Source: Flavisericum labens (GTDB taxonomy: Bacteria; Bacteroidota; Bacteroidia; Flavobacteriales; Flavobacteriaceae). Taken from it: 64,000 nt of DNA. Made by a program: the position numbers and the translations under genes. A model generated the notes under the pieces. That model was not told the DNA's origin and did not search any database. It was given only the letters and a program-made list of their open reading frames with translations. This document shows, one piece after another, positions 10,629 through 20,349 of the stretch. The stretch is taken from positions 595,328 through 659,327 of the forward strand of contig NZ_JBJJBQ010000002.1 in NCBI RefSeq assembly GCF_045446075.1, given 5' to 3'. Position 1 is the stretch's first letter; each line of letters opens with the position of its first letter.

Positions 10629-12392
10629 ATGAAAACAATGATTAAAAAAAATATTAAAGGAACTTTTATTTTAGTAGTCTTGGCTGCCCTTACGTTTACA
10701 TCATGTCAAGATTTTTTAGAGGTTGAGCCACAGGATAAGCTGAATAAAGACCAGGTTTATCGAGATATTTTTGATGCAGATGCTGCAGTAGTAGGTGTTT
10801 ATGGCAGATTGATGGAATTGGCAAGAAAGTATGTTGTTTTGAACGAATTACGTGCCGATTTAGTAAGTCCAACAGAAAATGCGGATTTAACTTTTCGAGA
10901 GTTAAGTGAGCATTCAGTGAGTGCAGAAAACCCTTATGCCAATCCAAAAGACTTTTATGAAGTCATAAATATGTGCAATGACATACTCAAGAATTTTGAG
11001 TTGATGCGCGCCGATTTTAGACTGGATACTGATGAATTTAATGAGCGTTATTCAGATATTGGAACCTTAAGAAGTTGGTTGTACTTGCAGTTAGGAATGC
11101 ATTACGGTGCAGTTCCTTATATTACTGAACCAATTGAAAATATTGATGATATTGGTAACCCAAGCAACTTTGAAAGAATGCCGCTTGAGCAATTAATCGA
11201 TGAACTTGTTGAGTTTACAGAAAGCTTGCCTTACACCGATTTATATAGTGAGAATAGTTCACTTGTTATTAGTATTGATGGATATAACACACCAAAATTC
11301 TTTATTAATAAAGGCTGTCTTTTAGGTGACTTACAGCTTTGGAATGGAAACTATTTAGAAGCAGCCAGTCATTATAAAAACGTAATGGAAACGGGTACAG
11401 GTAGTGGTGATATAGCTGTGCTTTTTGATACGTACCGTCTTGGATCCCGTAACGTTAGTACAAACGACGATTTAAGTGTAGGCTATATACGCTTTAGAGA
11501 GCAAGATGCTACTGGTCTGGTTAATAATAATACTCAAGGTTGGCGCTCAATATTTGCTAGGGAGAAGGATGCTAGATGGAATACTGAGTGGATTTGGTCA
11601 TTGCCTTTTGATAGTAACTTTGCACCAAAGAATCCGTTTATTGACCTATTTTCAAATCAAGGTGGAAATTATTTGCTTAAACCATCACAAAGAGCTATCG
11701 ATTTATGGAAAAATCAAACTCAGCGTAATGACATTCCTTATGACGCACGTGGAGAAAAATTCTCTTATAACATTATCAATGACCAAGAGGTTATAGTTAA
11801 GTATTTGTTTAATTATTTAGACTTCACGAATTTTATGCCAGTTGATGAATTTGAAAGAGACGGTGATTGGTTTTTATATCGTGCAGCTAAACTTCATTTG
11901 CGCTTTGCAGAAGCTGCTAATCGTGATGGTCAACATAGGCTGGCCGATGCTCTTTTAAATAACGGTATTCAGTCTGCTTATGGAGATCCAGAAAACGATC
12001 CAGACGTAACAGATTTTGAACAGACACATTTACCTTTCCCTTATAATTTTGATGCCAGACAAGGTGATTTTCCATACTATAGAGGTGACTGGCATCGTAA
12101 TGAAGGTTTAAGGGGTAGAGCTTACGTAGAGTTTAAAGAAGTTATTGGCGATAGCTTAATTTCAATAGAAAATGATTTAATCGAAGAAAGTGCCTTAGAA
12201 TTAGCTTTTGAAGGTAATCGTTGGGGAGATTTAGTACGTATTTCTCTTAGAAGAGGCGACCCTGCTTTCTTAGCAGATAAGATTTATGAAAAACTTTCCA
12301 AAGAAGGTAACGCAAATGCTGATGAAGTAAGGTCTAAGTTAATGAATACTGAAAATTGGTACCTACCATTCAATTGGAAAGAAGAAGAGTAG
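10629..12392 (+). CDS. SusD-like surface glycan-binding lipoprotein (second pair)
   Basis: Partner of the second SusC, about 587 residues. Three in-frame ATGs are close together (10611, 10629, 10638). I chose 10629 (MKTMIKKNIKGTF), which gives a normal type II signal peptide with lipobox FTSC followed by QDFLEVEPQDKLN. SusD hallmarks include the helical N-terminal half and the C-terminal ESALELAFEGNRWGDLVRIS signature, ending in ENWYLPFNWKEEE. It is the last gene of the first operon: a strong terminator hairpin lies about 80 nt downstream. Confidence 0.95.
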   Translation: MKTMIKKNIKGTFILVVLAALTFTSCQDFLEVEPQDKLNKDQVYRDIFDADAAVVGVYGRLMELARKYVVLNELRADLVSPTENADLTFRELSEHSVSAENPYANPKDFYEVINMCNDILKNFELMRADFRLDTDEFNERYSDIGTLRSWLYLQLGMHYGAVPYITEPIENIDDIGNPSNFERMPLEQLIDELVEFTESLPYTDLYSENSSLVISIDGYNTPKFFINKGCLLGDLQLWNGNYLEAASHYKNVMETGTGSGDIAVLFDTYRLGSRNVSTNDDLSVGYIRFREQDATGLVNNNTQGWRSIFAREKDARWNTEWIWSLPFDSNFAPKNPFIDLFSNQGGNYLLKPSQRAIDLWKNQTQRNDIPYDARGEKFSYNIINDQEVIVKYLFNYLDFTNFMPVDEFERDGDWFLYRAAKLHLRFAEAANRDGQHRLADALLNNGIQSAYGDPENDPDVTDFEQTHLPFPYNFDARQGDFPYYRGDWHRNEGLRGRAYVEFKEVIGDSLISIENDLIEESALELAFEGNRWGDLVRISLRRGDPAFLADKIYEKLSKEGNANADEVRSKLMNTENWYLPFNWKEEE

Positions 12393-12473
12393 TATTAAAC
12401 TGATTTTTGTTTCTGATTGAAGAAAATCGCTTCAATAAGAATTAGAAGACTTTATAGATATATAATTATTAAG

Positions 12474-12508
12474 AGGCCTTAATCCCATTTTTTTAAGGCC
12501 TTTTTTTG
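12474..12508 (+). terminator. Rho-independent terminator after the second SusD
   Basis: A perfect 9-bp inverted repeat (AGGCCTTAA at 12474-12482, TTAAGGCCT at 12493-12501) with a 10-nt loop is followed by a run of seven T. It closes the SusC/SusD/FAS1 operon. The rest of the 206-nt gap up to the PL1 gene shows no clear promoter box. Confidence 0.85.
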
Positions 12509-12598
12509 GTAAAAATGTTATGACTATTTACACTTCAATCTGCATCTAAAAATCATGACTTTTTCAAAACGATTTTGAAATAATAAAACCAGCAAACT

Positions 12599-15586
12599 AT
12601 GAAAACTGAAATTTCACTTACCAAATTTGTTTTAAAAGTTTTTACTTTAGGTCTTATGCTTTTAAGCTATGGCAGCATTAATGCCCAAACCCTAGCGTTT
12701 CCTGAAGCAACAGGTTTTGGACGTTATACAACTGGTGCTAGAGGGGCAAGCAATCCAGAAGTGTATTTGGTAACGAATTTAAACGATAGTGGTCCAGGGT
12801 CATTTCGGGATGCTATAAGCCAAGAAGGGCGATTTATTCTGTTTACGGTTGGAGGTATCATTAATGTGGGCTCAGATATGGTAGTTCCAAGGAATACAAC
12901 CATAGCAGGACAAACCGCGCCAGGAGAAGGTATCGTTTTTTATGGGCAACGTGTCATGTTTTCGGGAGCTAGCAACACCATTGCCCGTTACCTTAGAATA
13001 CGTTTTGGAGGATGGGCTAAAAATAAAGATGCTTCAGGGGTGTCAAATGGAGCAAATATGATTTTTGACCATATGACCTTCACCTGGGGAACAGATGAAG
13101 TTTTTTCAGTCAACTGGGATAGTAAAGGGACTAGCCCTGATAATATTACAGTTCAAAATTCAATCATTGGTCATGGCTTACACAGGCACAATCACTCGGC
13201 TGGAGGTCTCATGCAACCTTCTGACGGAAAAATTAGTTTGATTGGAAATTTATACATCAGTAATAAAACACGTAATCCGAAAGTAAAAGGTATTAACGAG
13301 TTTGTAAACAACGTGGTTTACAACTGGGGTAATTATGGTAACACATATGGTCATACTGAATCTGGAGACGCTTACATCATGGGAGGTGATTCAGCCGGTA
13401 TTTCCAATGTAAATATTATCAATAACTATTTTATTAGTGGTCCACATACTGGCGATGGGGTCACTACGCCCTTTAACAGAGGGAATTCTAATTTCTACTT
13501 ATACGGTTCGGGAAACTATTTCGATAGTAACAAGAATGGTGTTTTGGATGGTGATTTGGTGCCCGAAGATTTAGTTGGCTATCCTACGGGCGATGCGAAC
13601 AGTTTGCAAGCTACACCTTACGATTATCCAGTAAAAAATGCACCCTTAACGGCCCAACAAGCTTTTGATAATATAGTATTAAGCGTAGGTGCGTCTTACC
13701 CAAAACGCGATCAGGTAGATAGTTTAATGATTGCCGATTTAACATCGAAAGGTACTGAAGCTTTTTATGTTTATAAAGAAACAGATTTACCCTTTATCAA
13801 TGGAGGTGTAGGTCATGTTTACGGAGCGCCTTCGCCTCAAGATACCGATTCTGATGGTATGCCAGATGATTGGGAGGATGCTAATGGTTTAGATAAAAAT
13901 AATCCATCTGACGCCGTTTCGGTGAGTATTTCGAATGCACCTTATTTAAATATTGAAGTTTACATTAACAACTTGGTTAATCAAACACCTCCAGATTTTT
14001 TAATTCCGCCTTCAAATGTAAATTTTACCAACGTTAATACAGTAGAAACGCCACCAAGCAGTTCTTTAACCATTAACTGGACCGACAATGCGGATAACGA
14101 GGATAATTATGTTGTTGAGCGCTCAACCGATGGAAGTTCATTTACCGAAATAGCGCAAGTAGGAGCGAATGTTACGACGTTTAACGATTCAAATTTAGCA
14201 CCAAACACACAGTATTATTATAGAATTAAAGCCATAAATAGTACTGATGCGTCGGCTTATATAACGGCCTCAATAGTAACACCAGCCGTTCCTTCGGCAC
14301 CAGATAAGCCTTCAGAGCCTATGCCTACTAATGGTTTTAATTTTGTCGAGCTTTCTGGAGGTAATTTAACATTGAGATGGAACGGTAGCTCCAACACAGA
14401 AAACTTCGAGGTTTATTTTGGAGAAGACCAATCTAACTTGGCTAAAGTTGCCGACGTGGGATATTCCGTAAGCCCGTCATATCAAGTAACTGGTTTGAGT
14501 ACAGATACGAATTATTTTTGGCGAATAGACGCTTCTAACATTAAAGGCTTAGTTACGGGAGATATTTGGAATTTTAGAACCATAGCCAACGTTCCAGAAG
14601 AGTTGGTTGGGTATTGGTCTTTTGATGAATCGGCTTCGGATGGAGGAGAAATATTTGATGGTTCAAGCTATGCTAATCATGGCGTTTTAGATTCAAATTA
14701 CGATAACGCCAATGTTAGAGTTGCCGGCAAGGAAAACAATGCCATTGATTTTTCAACGGCGCCAAATGATGATTTTATAGTAAATATTCCAAATCAAGAT
14801 CAAATTTATTTAAACAATAAGTCATTTTCAGTTTCATTATGGATGAAAGCACCACTTAATTTATTGCCGACAGGTTCTAATAGTGCTTATTTACTCTGTA
14901 AAGGGTCGTTTGGTGTAAATGGTAATTCGGGTTCTACTGGTAAAAGATTTAATATTGAATTTAAAAATAGTGAGTTTCGTTTTGCTATAGATGATAACGT
15001 AACCAAGAAAGAATTGTCTACCAACGGAACACCTTTCTTCTCTGGCTTTTGGGTACATGTAGTTGTTATGCGAGATATCGTTCAGCATAAATTGAAATTA
15101 TACAGAAACGGTGTGTTTATTAGTGATTTGGATGAAACAGGCGTTACTGGTATTGCTGAAATTAGCGATTTAATTTTAGGGAATATTGGGGAGTTAGAGT
15201 TATTAAATGGAACATCTCCAGCACCTTATAAAGGGCAATTGGATGAACTTAAAATATTCAACTTTGCTTTAAGTGACGCCGAGGTATCAAATTTATACCA
15301 AAATGGTACACTAAGCAATATTGAATTTAATTACAATTCAGATATAAATGTCTTTCCAAATCCGGTAAATCAAGAGTTAAATATTAAAATTAATTCCTAC
15401 AACGGAGCACAGTTAAATATAACTTTAACAGATGTTACCGGGAAAGTGATTTTAAAAGAGCGTATTGATTCAGTTGGAAAAGGCCATTTCGTGTTGAATG
15501 TTGAAGACAAAAATCTTCAAGGTTTGTACATCTTGAATGTTAAGGGAAATAATTTAAATCAAAACCTTAAATTAATCGCCAATTAG
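12599..15586 (+). CDS. Secreted PL1-type pectate lyase with Fn3, LamG and T9SS sorting domains
   Basis: 995-residue extracellular lyase likely to cleave homogalacturonan or pectate by beta-elimination. Signal peptide ends around INAQ. Residues about 30-400 form a right-handed beta-helix of the PL1 kind, opening with AFPEATGFGRYTTGARG and LVTNLNDSGPGSFRDAI, with IFDHMTFTWGTDE in the core. A calcium-binding thrombospondin-3-like stretch (DTDSDGMPDDWEDANGLD) follows, then two fibronectin type III domains (about 470-665), a LamG/concanavalin-like domain (about 670-905) and a T9SS type A sorting domain (about 915-995, INVFPNPVNQELNI). No terminator separates it clearly from the next gene. The subfamily is not assigned. 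Confidence 0.85.
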   Translation: MKTEISLTKFVLKVFTLGLMLLSYGSINAQTLAFPEATGFGRYTTGARGASNPEVYLVTNLNDSGPGSFRDAISQEGRFILFTVGGIINVGSDMVVPRNTTIAGQTAPGEGIVFYGQRVMFSGASNTIARYLRIRFGGWAKNKDASGVSNGANMIFDHMTFTWGTDEVFSVNWDSKGTSPDNITVQNSIIGHGLHRHNHSAGGLMQPSDGKISLIGNLYISNKTRNPKVKGINEFVNNVVYNWGNYGNTYGHTESGDAYIMGGDSAGISNVNIINNYFISGPHTGDGVTTPFNRGNSNFYLYGSGNYFDSNKNGVLDGDLVPEDLVGYPTGDANSLQATPYDYPVKNAPLTAQQAFDNIVLSVGASYPKRDQVDSLMIADLTSKGTEAFYVYKETDLPFINGGVGHVYGAPSPQDTDSDGMPDDWEDANGLDKNNPSDAVSVSISNAPYLNIEVYINNLVNQTPPDFLIPPSNVNFTNVNTVETPPSSSLTINWTDNADNEDNYVVERSTDGSSFTEIAQVGANVTTFNDSNLAPNTQYYYRIKAINSTDASAYITASIVTPAVPSAPDKPSEPMPTNGFNFVELSGGNLTLRWNGSSNTENFEVYFGEDQSNLAKVADVGYSVSPSYQVTGLSTDTNYFWRIDASNIKGLVTGDIWNFRTIANVPEELVGYWSFDESASDGGEIFDGSSYANHGVLDSNYDNANVRVAGKENNAIDFSTAPNDDFIVNIPNQDQIYLNNKSFSVSLWMKAPLNLLPTGSNSAYLLCKGSFGVNGNSGSTGKRFNIEFKNSEFRFAIDDNVTKKELSTNGTPFFSGFWVHVVVMRDIVQHKLKLYRNGVFISDLDETGVTGIAEISDLILGNIGELELLNGTSPAPYKGQLDELKIFNFALSDAEVSNLYQNGTLSNIEFNYNSDINVFPNPVNQELNIKINSYNGAQLNITLTDVTGKVILKERIDSVGKGHFVLNVEDKNLQGLYILNVKGNNLNQNLKLIAN

Positions 15587-15684
15587 ATTTTAATTTTATT
15601 AAAAGATAAGCCATATTTATGGCTATTGCCGAATAAAATTTAAGTAAAATATTAAAAATCAGTATCTTTAATAAAAAAATAAAA

Positions 15685-17325
15685 ATGACAAAGAATTACA
15701 TTGCAGCATTATTGTTTTCTTGTTTAAGCCTTTTATCATTTGCAGCAGATTATTATGTAGCTCCAGATGGTAACGATGCGAATAATGGAAGTATTTTTTA
15801 TCCGGTAGAATCTATAAAAAGAGCACAAGAACTTGCTTCATGGGGTGATACCGTTTACATTCGCGGTGGGTTGTACACTATGCGCGAAGACCAAATTCAA
15901 AGATTTGAAAGTATTTGGGCCTATGTAACAGAGCTAAACAAAAATGGCATCAATTATTTTGCCTATCAAAATGAAAAACCAGTTTTTGATTATCAAAACA
16001 TTAAGCCGGCAGACAAGCGCATATTTGCTTTTTATTTAACAGGAAGTAATATCCATATAAGAGGTATTGAAATTATTGGGGTACAGGTTACCATAACATC
16101 ACATACGCAATCAGAGTGCTTCGAAATAAAAGGAAGCAACAACACGCTCGAAAATATCAGTATGCACAATAACATGGCTATTGGTGTGTATATTCTGCGT
16201 GGTTCCAATAACTTGATATTAAATTGCGATGCCTACGAAAATTGGGATTCTGTATCTCAAGGAGGAACTGGCGGAAACGTTGACGGATTTGGTTGTCACG
16301 TAAGAAACGGTGATACCGGAAATATATTTAGAGGTTGCCGTGCCTGGTTAAATAGTGATGATGGTTTTGATTTGATTAATTCGGCAGAGCCCGTGTTAAT
16401 CGAAAACTGTTGGGCTTTTTACAATGGCTATTCATCTGCTTCGGGAACAGGCAGTGATTTGGTGTCTCGAGGTGATGGTACTGGGTTTAAAGCCGGTGGT
16501 TATGGTAAGGCAGCGCAGACCTACCAACAAGTGGTAGATAGGTACGCCCCGATACCAATGAATACCGTTCAATTTTGCATTGCCGCAAAAAATAGATTGC
16601 GCGGTTTCTATGCCAATCACCATTTAAATGGAAATTATTGGTATAATAACTCTGCATTTCAAAACACTGAAAATTATAATATGCTAAATTGCAAAGCGCT
16701 AAATCCTACAGATTACGGTACAGATGTTGACGGGTGGGGGCACGTTATGGCAAACAACCTAGGGGCTGGCGCTTCTAATCCTTCAAATGAAATCACAAAT
16801 ATAAACGAATCTCAATGCACACTTAACAATAACTACTTTGATTTGGATGTTACCGTTACGCCTGAAGATTTTATCGCTTACGATATTGAATTATTGAAGG
16901 CTCCAAGACAAGCAGATGGGAGTTTACCCGATACAGACTTTTTAAAACTGGCACCTGGAAGCGACCTTATAGATGCTGGGTATGACGTTGGATTTCCGTA
17001 TAATGGAGCTGCACCTGATTTAGGGTATAATGAATTTGCAACTTTAAGTGTAAAAAAAAGTGAATTATTGGAAGGTTTTTATAATTATCCAAATCCGTTT
17101 TCATCAGAAACTAATGTCGTTTTTAGTTTGAATGAAAAAACAAAAATTAAAGCGTCACTATACAATTTATTGGGAGTAAAAGTATTTGAAATACCAGAGC
17201 AAGTTTACTCAGTAGGTAGAAACAGTATTGTTTTAAGCAGAAATAGCTTGTATTCAGCGAATTATTTGTTGGTTTTAAAAGGTTCAGACGGACAAAAAAG
17301 CACTAGATTAATAAGTGTCAAATAA
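15685..17325 (+). CDS. Secreted PL9-like polysaccharide lyase with T9SS sorting domain
   Basis: 546-residue parallel beta-helix protein. Signal peptide ends near SFAA and the mature N-terminus YYVAPDGNDANNGS is typical of PL9. The PL9 calcium site is visible as NVDGFGCHV and LNSDDGFDL, and the presumed catalytic-base lysine sits in DGTGFKAGG, matching the known Pel9A arrangement. Family members act on pectate or on the rhamnogalacturonan-I backbone; sequence alone does not decide, though the rhamnose-centred locus favours rhamnogalacturonan. The last 80 residues (NYPNPFSSETNVVFS onward) are a T9SS sorting domain. A TATCTTTA -7-like box lies at 15663-15670, but I see no -33 TTG at normal distance. 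Confidence 0.85.
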   Translation: MTKNYIAALLFSCLSLLSFAADYYVAPDGNDANNGSIFYPVESIKRAQELASWGDTVYIRGGLYTMREDQIQRFESIWAYVTELNKNGINYFAYQNEKPVFDYQNIKPADKRIFAFYLTGSNIHIRGIEIIGVQVTITSHTQSECFEIKGSNNTLENISMHNNMAIGVYILRGSNNLILNCDAYENWDSVSQGGTGGNVDGFGCHVRNGDTGNIFRGCRAWLNSDDGFDLINSAEPVLIENCWAFYNGYSSASGTGSDLVSRGDGTGFKAGGYGKAAQTYQQVVDRYAPIPMNTVQFCIAAKNRLRGFYANHHLNGNYWYNNSAFQNTENYNMLNCKALNPTDYGTDVDGWGHVMANNLGAGASNPSNEITNINESQCTLNNNYFDLDVTVTPEDFIAYDIELLKAPRQADGSLPDTDFLKLAPGSDLIDAGYDVGFPYNGAAPDLGYNEFATLSVKKSELLEGFYNYPNPFSSETNVVFSLNEKTKIKASLYNLLGVKVFEIPEQVYSVGRNSIVLSRNSLYSANYLLVLKGSDGQKSTRLISVK

Positions 17326-17348
17326 TTTTTACATATTAAAATTACTAA

Positions 17349-17380
17349 AACGGGTTAACCTTATGGTTGCCCGTTTTTTT
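17349..17380 (+). terminator. Rho-independent terminator after the first PL9 gene
   Basis: AACGGG (17349-17354) pairs with CCCGTT (17370-17375). An inner AACC/GGTT stem is separated by a small bulge, with a TTAT loop and a T run to 17380. Confidence 0.75.
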
Positions 17381-17417
17381 ATTGACAAATTTTAAATGAA
17401 CAATCGATTACAAAAAA

Positions 17418-17451
17418 TTGAGCTAAGCGGTAAATAAAGTTCATATCTTTG
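17418..17451 (+). promoter_or_regulatory. Bacteroidota-type promoter for the second PL9 gene
   Basis: TTG at 17418-17420 and TATCTTTG at 17444-17451, separated by 23 nt, match the flavobacterial -33 TTG / -7 TANNTTTG arrangement. The start codon is 23 nt downstream. No CAGGAT operator is present here, unlike the rhamnose-linked promoters. Confidence 0.6.
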
Positions 17452-17474
17452 TAATAAACAATAAAATACTTGCC

Positions 17475-18932
17475 ATGAAAAAAACATTACTTATTTCAAT
17501 ATTTTTACTTAGTTGTATTTTGGGTTTCGCTCAAACCACAGTAAGTACGCCACAACAATTGTTATCGGCGCTATCGTCGGCATCTGCTGGTGATATCATT
17601 TATATAACTAATGGAACCTATACATTTACATCAAGGTTTTCAATAACAAAAAATGGAACGAGTGGAAATTTAATTTCTCTACTTCCTCATCCGGATAATA
17701 CGTCAAGGGCCCTATTGGATTTTTCTTCAATGTCTGAAAGTTCTTCGAACCGGGCTATTACATTATCGGGCAATTATTGGCACATAAAAGGTATTGATGT
17801 TTTTGGTGCTGGAGATAATGGCATGTTTATAAATGGTAGCAATAACCTTATTGAGTTTTGTACGTTTAGCGAGTGCAAAGATTCTGGGCTTCAAATAGGA
17901 AATGGTGGTGCCAACAACACTATTGTTAACTGCGATTCTTTTAACAATGCAGATGCCTCTTTAGAAAATGCTGATGGGTTTGCGGCTAAATTAGACGTAG
18001 GAACTGGTAATAAATTTATTGGATGTCGGGCATGGCAAAACCTTGATGATGGCTGGGATGGATACCTTCGAGGAGCTGATAACGTTACAACAACCTATGA
18101 AAATTGCTGGGCCATTAGAAACGGATATTTAAAAAGCGGTGCGGTAGGTGCCGGCGATGGTAACGGTTTTAAAACTGGAGGAAGCGACGACAAATTGCTT
18201 AAGCACAACGCTATTTATTATAACTGTATTGCTGCAGGTAATGTGTATGATGGCTTTGACCATAATAGTAATCGTGGCGTTATAGAAATTTATAATAGCT
18301 CTGCCTATAGCAATGGAAGAAACATAAGTTTTGGTAGTAGCAATATTGCTAATTCACTTACCATAAAAAATTCGGTGTCTGTTTCTAGTGGAAGTAACGA
18401 TAGTTTTAACGCAATAAATAAAGATATTACCAATAACAGTTGGCAAAATGGTTTAGTGGCTAATGCTGCAGATTTTGAAAGTTTAGATATTTTCGAGTTA
18501 ATGACCGCCAATAGAGCAGCTGATGGAAGTTTGCCAAATGTCGATTTTATGGCATTGGTAGCAGGTAGCGACCTCATTGATGCTGGGGTAGATGTAGGTT
18601 TGCCATTTAATGGGTCAGCCCCAGATTTGGGATATCTTGAAACTGGAACTTTGGGTGTCGAAGATTTTTTAGTGGAAGATGGTTTGAGTAATTATCCAAA
18701 CCCATTTTCAACTCAAACCAACGTGGTTTTTAATCTTAAACAGGCAACAAAAATTAAGGTGGGTGTTTATAATTTATTGGGAGTAGAGGTTTTAAGTTTG
18801 AAAGAAAAGGCCTTTTCTGCTGGGAATAATTCGTTTATTTTAAATAGAAACCATCTAAGTTCTGGGAATTACATGCTGATTTTAAAAGATAGAAACAATC
18901 AAAAATATTCAAGACTGATTGCAATCAAATAG
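17475..18932 (+). CDS. Secreted PL9-like polysaccharide lyase with T9SS sorting domain (second)
   Basis: 485-residue parallel beta-helix protein with signal peptide ending FAQ. It shares the PL9 landmarks with its upstream neighbour: NADGFAAKL and LDDGWDGY at the calcium site, and DGNGFKTGG carrying the candidate base lysine. Both proteins end with the same PDLGY segment before the sorting domain (here NYPNPFSTQTNVVFN). It lacks the longer N-terminal region of the first PL9 protein, which suggests the two cut different linkages or decorations. It has its own promoter and terminator, so it is a monocistronic unit. Pectate versus rhamnogalacturonan specificity is not resolved. Confidence 0.8.
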   Translation: MKKTLLISIFLLSCILGFAQTTVSTPQQLLSALSSASAGDIIYITNGTYTFTSRFSITKNGTSGNLISLLPHPDNTSRALLDFSSMSESSSNRAITLSGNYWHIKGIDVFGAGDNGMFINGSNNLIEFCTFSECKDSGLQIGNGGANNTIVNCDSFNNADASLENADGFAAKLDVGTGNKFIGCRAWQNLDDGWDGYLRGADNVTTTYENCWAIRNGYLKSGAVGAGDGNGFKTGGSDDKLLKHNAIYYNCIAAGNVYDGFDHNSNRGVIEIYNSSAYSNGRNISFGSSNIANSLTIKNSVSVSSGSNDSFNAINKDITNNSWQNGLVANAADFESLDIFELMTANRAADGSLPNVDFMALVAGSDLIDAGVDVGLPFNGSAPDLGYLETGTLGVEDFLVEDGLSNYPNPFSTQTNVVFNLKQATKIKVGVYNLLGVEVLSLKEKAFSAGNNSFILNRNHLSSGNYMLILKDRNNQKYSRLIAIK

Positions 18933-18956
18933 AGTATATGTCTAATGGCATTTATA

Positions 18957-18995
18957 AAACAGGCCGATTATTTCGGTCTGTTTTTTTTTTTTTTT
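18957..18995 (+). terminator. Terminator between the PL9 gene and convergent rhaM
   Basis: AAACAGGCCGA (18957-18967) pairs with TCGGTCTGTTT (from 18973), with one G-U pair, followed by fifteen T. On the minus strand the same hairpin is followed by TTTTATA, so it may also end the rhaM operon. Confidence 0.85.
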
Positions 18996-18997
18996 GT

Positions 18998-19321
18998 TTA
19001 ATCCATGTGAAAAACTTCTTTTAGCGGCTTTTCAATAGGTGAGTTATCTTCATTAGTATCCATAATATCGGCCATGTAAGCCCACCATTTTTTTACCAAA
19101 GGATGATTGGGTAAATAAGCGACATCAAAATCTTTAGAAATTTTTTGGACGGCGAATAAGATTAACGTTTCTTCATCTAAAAAAATACTATAATCTTGAA
19201 TGCCTGTATCAGAGAGCAATGTTTCTAATTCTGGCCAAATATCGTCATGACGTTTTTTGTATTCGGCCTCAAAACCGGGCTTTAATTTCATCTTAAAGGC
19301 ATTTCTTATAGTTTCGCTCAT
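18998..19321 (-). CDS. rhaM: L-rhamnose mutarotase
   Basis: 107-residue cytoplasmic enzyme that interconverts the alpha and beta anomers of L-rhamnose, supplying the form used by rhamnose isomerase. The length and the motifs KKRHDDIWPEL (catalytic-region His about 25), FAVQKI and the WWAYMADIMDTN segment are those of the RhaM family. It is the third gene of the operon that starts with the sulfatase, and its ATG shares one base with the stop of the preceding gene (TAATG), implying translational coupling. It is about 25 kb from the other rhamnose genes but shares their putative operator. Confidence 0.93.
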   Translation of the reverse strand: MSETIRNAFKMKLKPGFEAEYKKRHDDIWPELETLLSDTGIQDYSIFLDEETLILFAVQKISKDFDVAYLPNHPLVKKWWAYMADIMDTNEDNSPIEKPLKEVFHMD

Positions 19322-20337
19322 TAGTTTGATGATTTAGATTTAAGGTTAATGTAAACGGGTTCGTTTCGATTACAAATGATTTCTCCATTTTCATATAGTA
19401 ATTCTGCAACTTGAATAGAACTTCTTCTCGTTTCGTAAGTGTCTTGGCCTTCATTTTCAGAAACTCTTCCAGGGTGGGTAAAGTAGAACACATAGGCCTT
19501 ATTGTTATTGATAATTACATCGGGATGCCCACCCTTTACCTTATCGTCTTTTCCAGCCCCAGGCGCTTTTAAAATATTGTTTTTTTGTCGTTTCCAGCTT
19601 TTAAAATCGTCAGAAGAATAAACACCCAGGCCACGCCAAGCATCATGAATCATCCAGTTTTTTTCTTTCCACTGAAAAACAACTGGCCCTTCACCCCGAT
19701 CGTCTATCACTTTCGTACCACTATCATTCCAATTATATAGGTCTGGACTATCAGCATAGTAAATAGATTTACCATCATTTTCGTTGTTATAGAACATGCG
19801 CCAAGTGCCGTTTGGTAATTGAAAAACATCGGCATCGATACAGCGTTCTGAGGCCAATTCTAATTTTGATTGAAACTCCCAATCCGTTAAGTTTTCACTA
19901 GTTAAATGGATAATATGCCTTGGATGGTACCAATCTTCAAAAATACCTGGTACAATGGTTAAATACATGTGGTAAGTACCTTGGTGCTCTAAAACATCTG
20001 GTGCCCAATGTGTAACGTCATCAATGTGGTAATCAATATTACAGGTGCCTTTGTATGTCCAATGAGCACCATTTTCAGATTCGGCAATTCCAATTTTTGT
20101 TCCGTGTACCCACGCTACTCCACTAGCAGCAGTATTATTGGCTCGTCTATTGGTGTAAAACATATACCATTTTTTATGGTTTTTATTCCAAACTATCGTA
20201 GGGTCTGCAGCACCATCAAAAACAGGGTCTTTAAATAAGGGTTTATCCGCCTGGTATGATTTATTTATATTTTTATTAGTGACTTTACACGAAAAGCTCA
20301 ACAATAAAATAAGGATGTATGTTGATTTAAGTCTCAT
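19321..20337 (-). CDS. Lipoprotein glycoside hydrolase, five-bladed beta-propeller (GH43/GH32-like)
   Basis: 338-residue lipoprotein with lipobox LSFSC. The sequence shows propeller blades with repeated Y/W-Y-M-F-Y-T strands: an early ADPTIVW candidate nucleophile Asp, a THWAPDVL segment, an RCIDADVF acidic motif and GEGPVVF with a Glu-Gly placed like the acid of this fold. It resembles the uncharacterised propeller hydrolases often annotated GH43-like in PULs, but I cannot assign a numbered family. The substrate is probably a side-chain sugar of the rhamnogalacturonan; that is inference from the operon with a sulfatase and rhaM. It lies 12 nt after the sulfatase and overlaps rhaM by one base. 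Confidence 0.7.
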   Translation of the reverse strand: MRLKSTYILILLLSFSCKVTNKNINKSYQADKPLFKDPVFDGAADPTIVWNKNHKKWYMFYTNRRANNTAASGVAWVHGTKIGIAESENGAHWTYKGTCNIDYHIDDVTHWAPDVLEHQGTYHMYLTIVPGIFEDWYHPRHIIHLTSENLTDWEFQSKLELASERCIDADVFQLPNGTWRMFYNNENDGKSIYYADSPDLYNWNDSGTKVIDDRGEGPVVFQWKEKNWMIHDAWRGLGVYSSDDFKSWKRQKNNILKAPGAGKDDKVKGGHPDVIINNNKAYVFYFTHPGRVSENEGQDTYETRRSSIQVAELLYENGEIICNRNEPVYINLKSKSSN

Positions 20338-20349
20338 TAAAAAAGATGG

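Noticed and set aside
15609..15624. AGCCATA-TT-TATGGCT hairpin between the PL1 and first PL9 genes
   Set aside because: The 2-nt loop is too short and no T run follows, so I do not call it a terminator.
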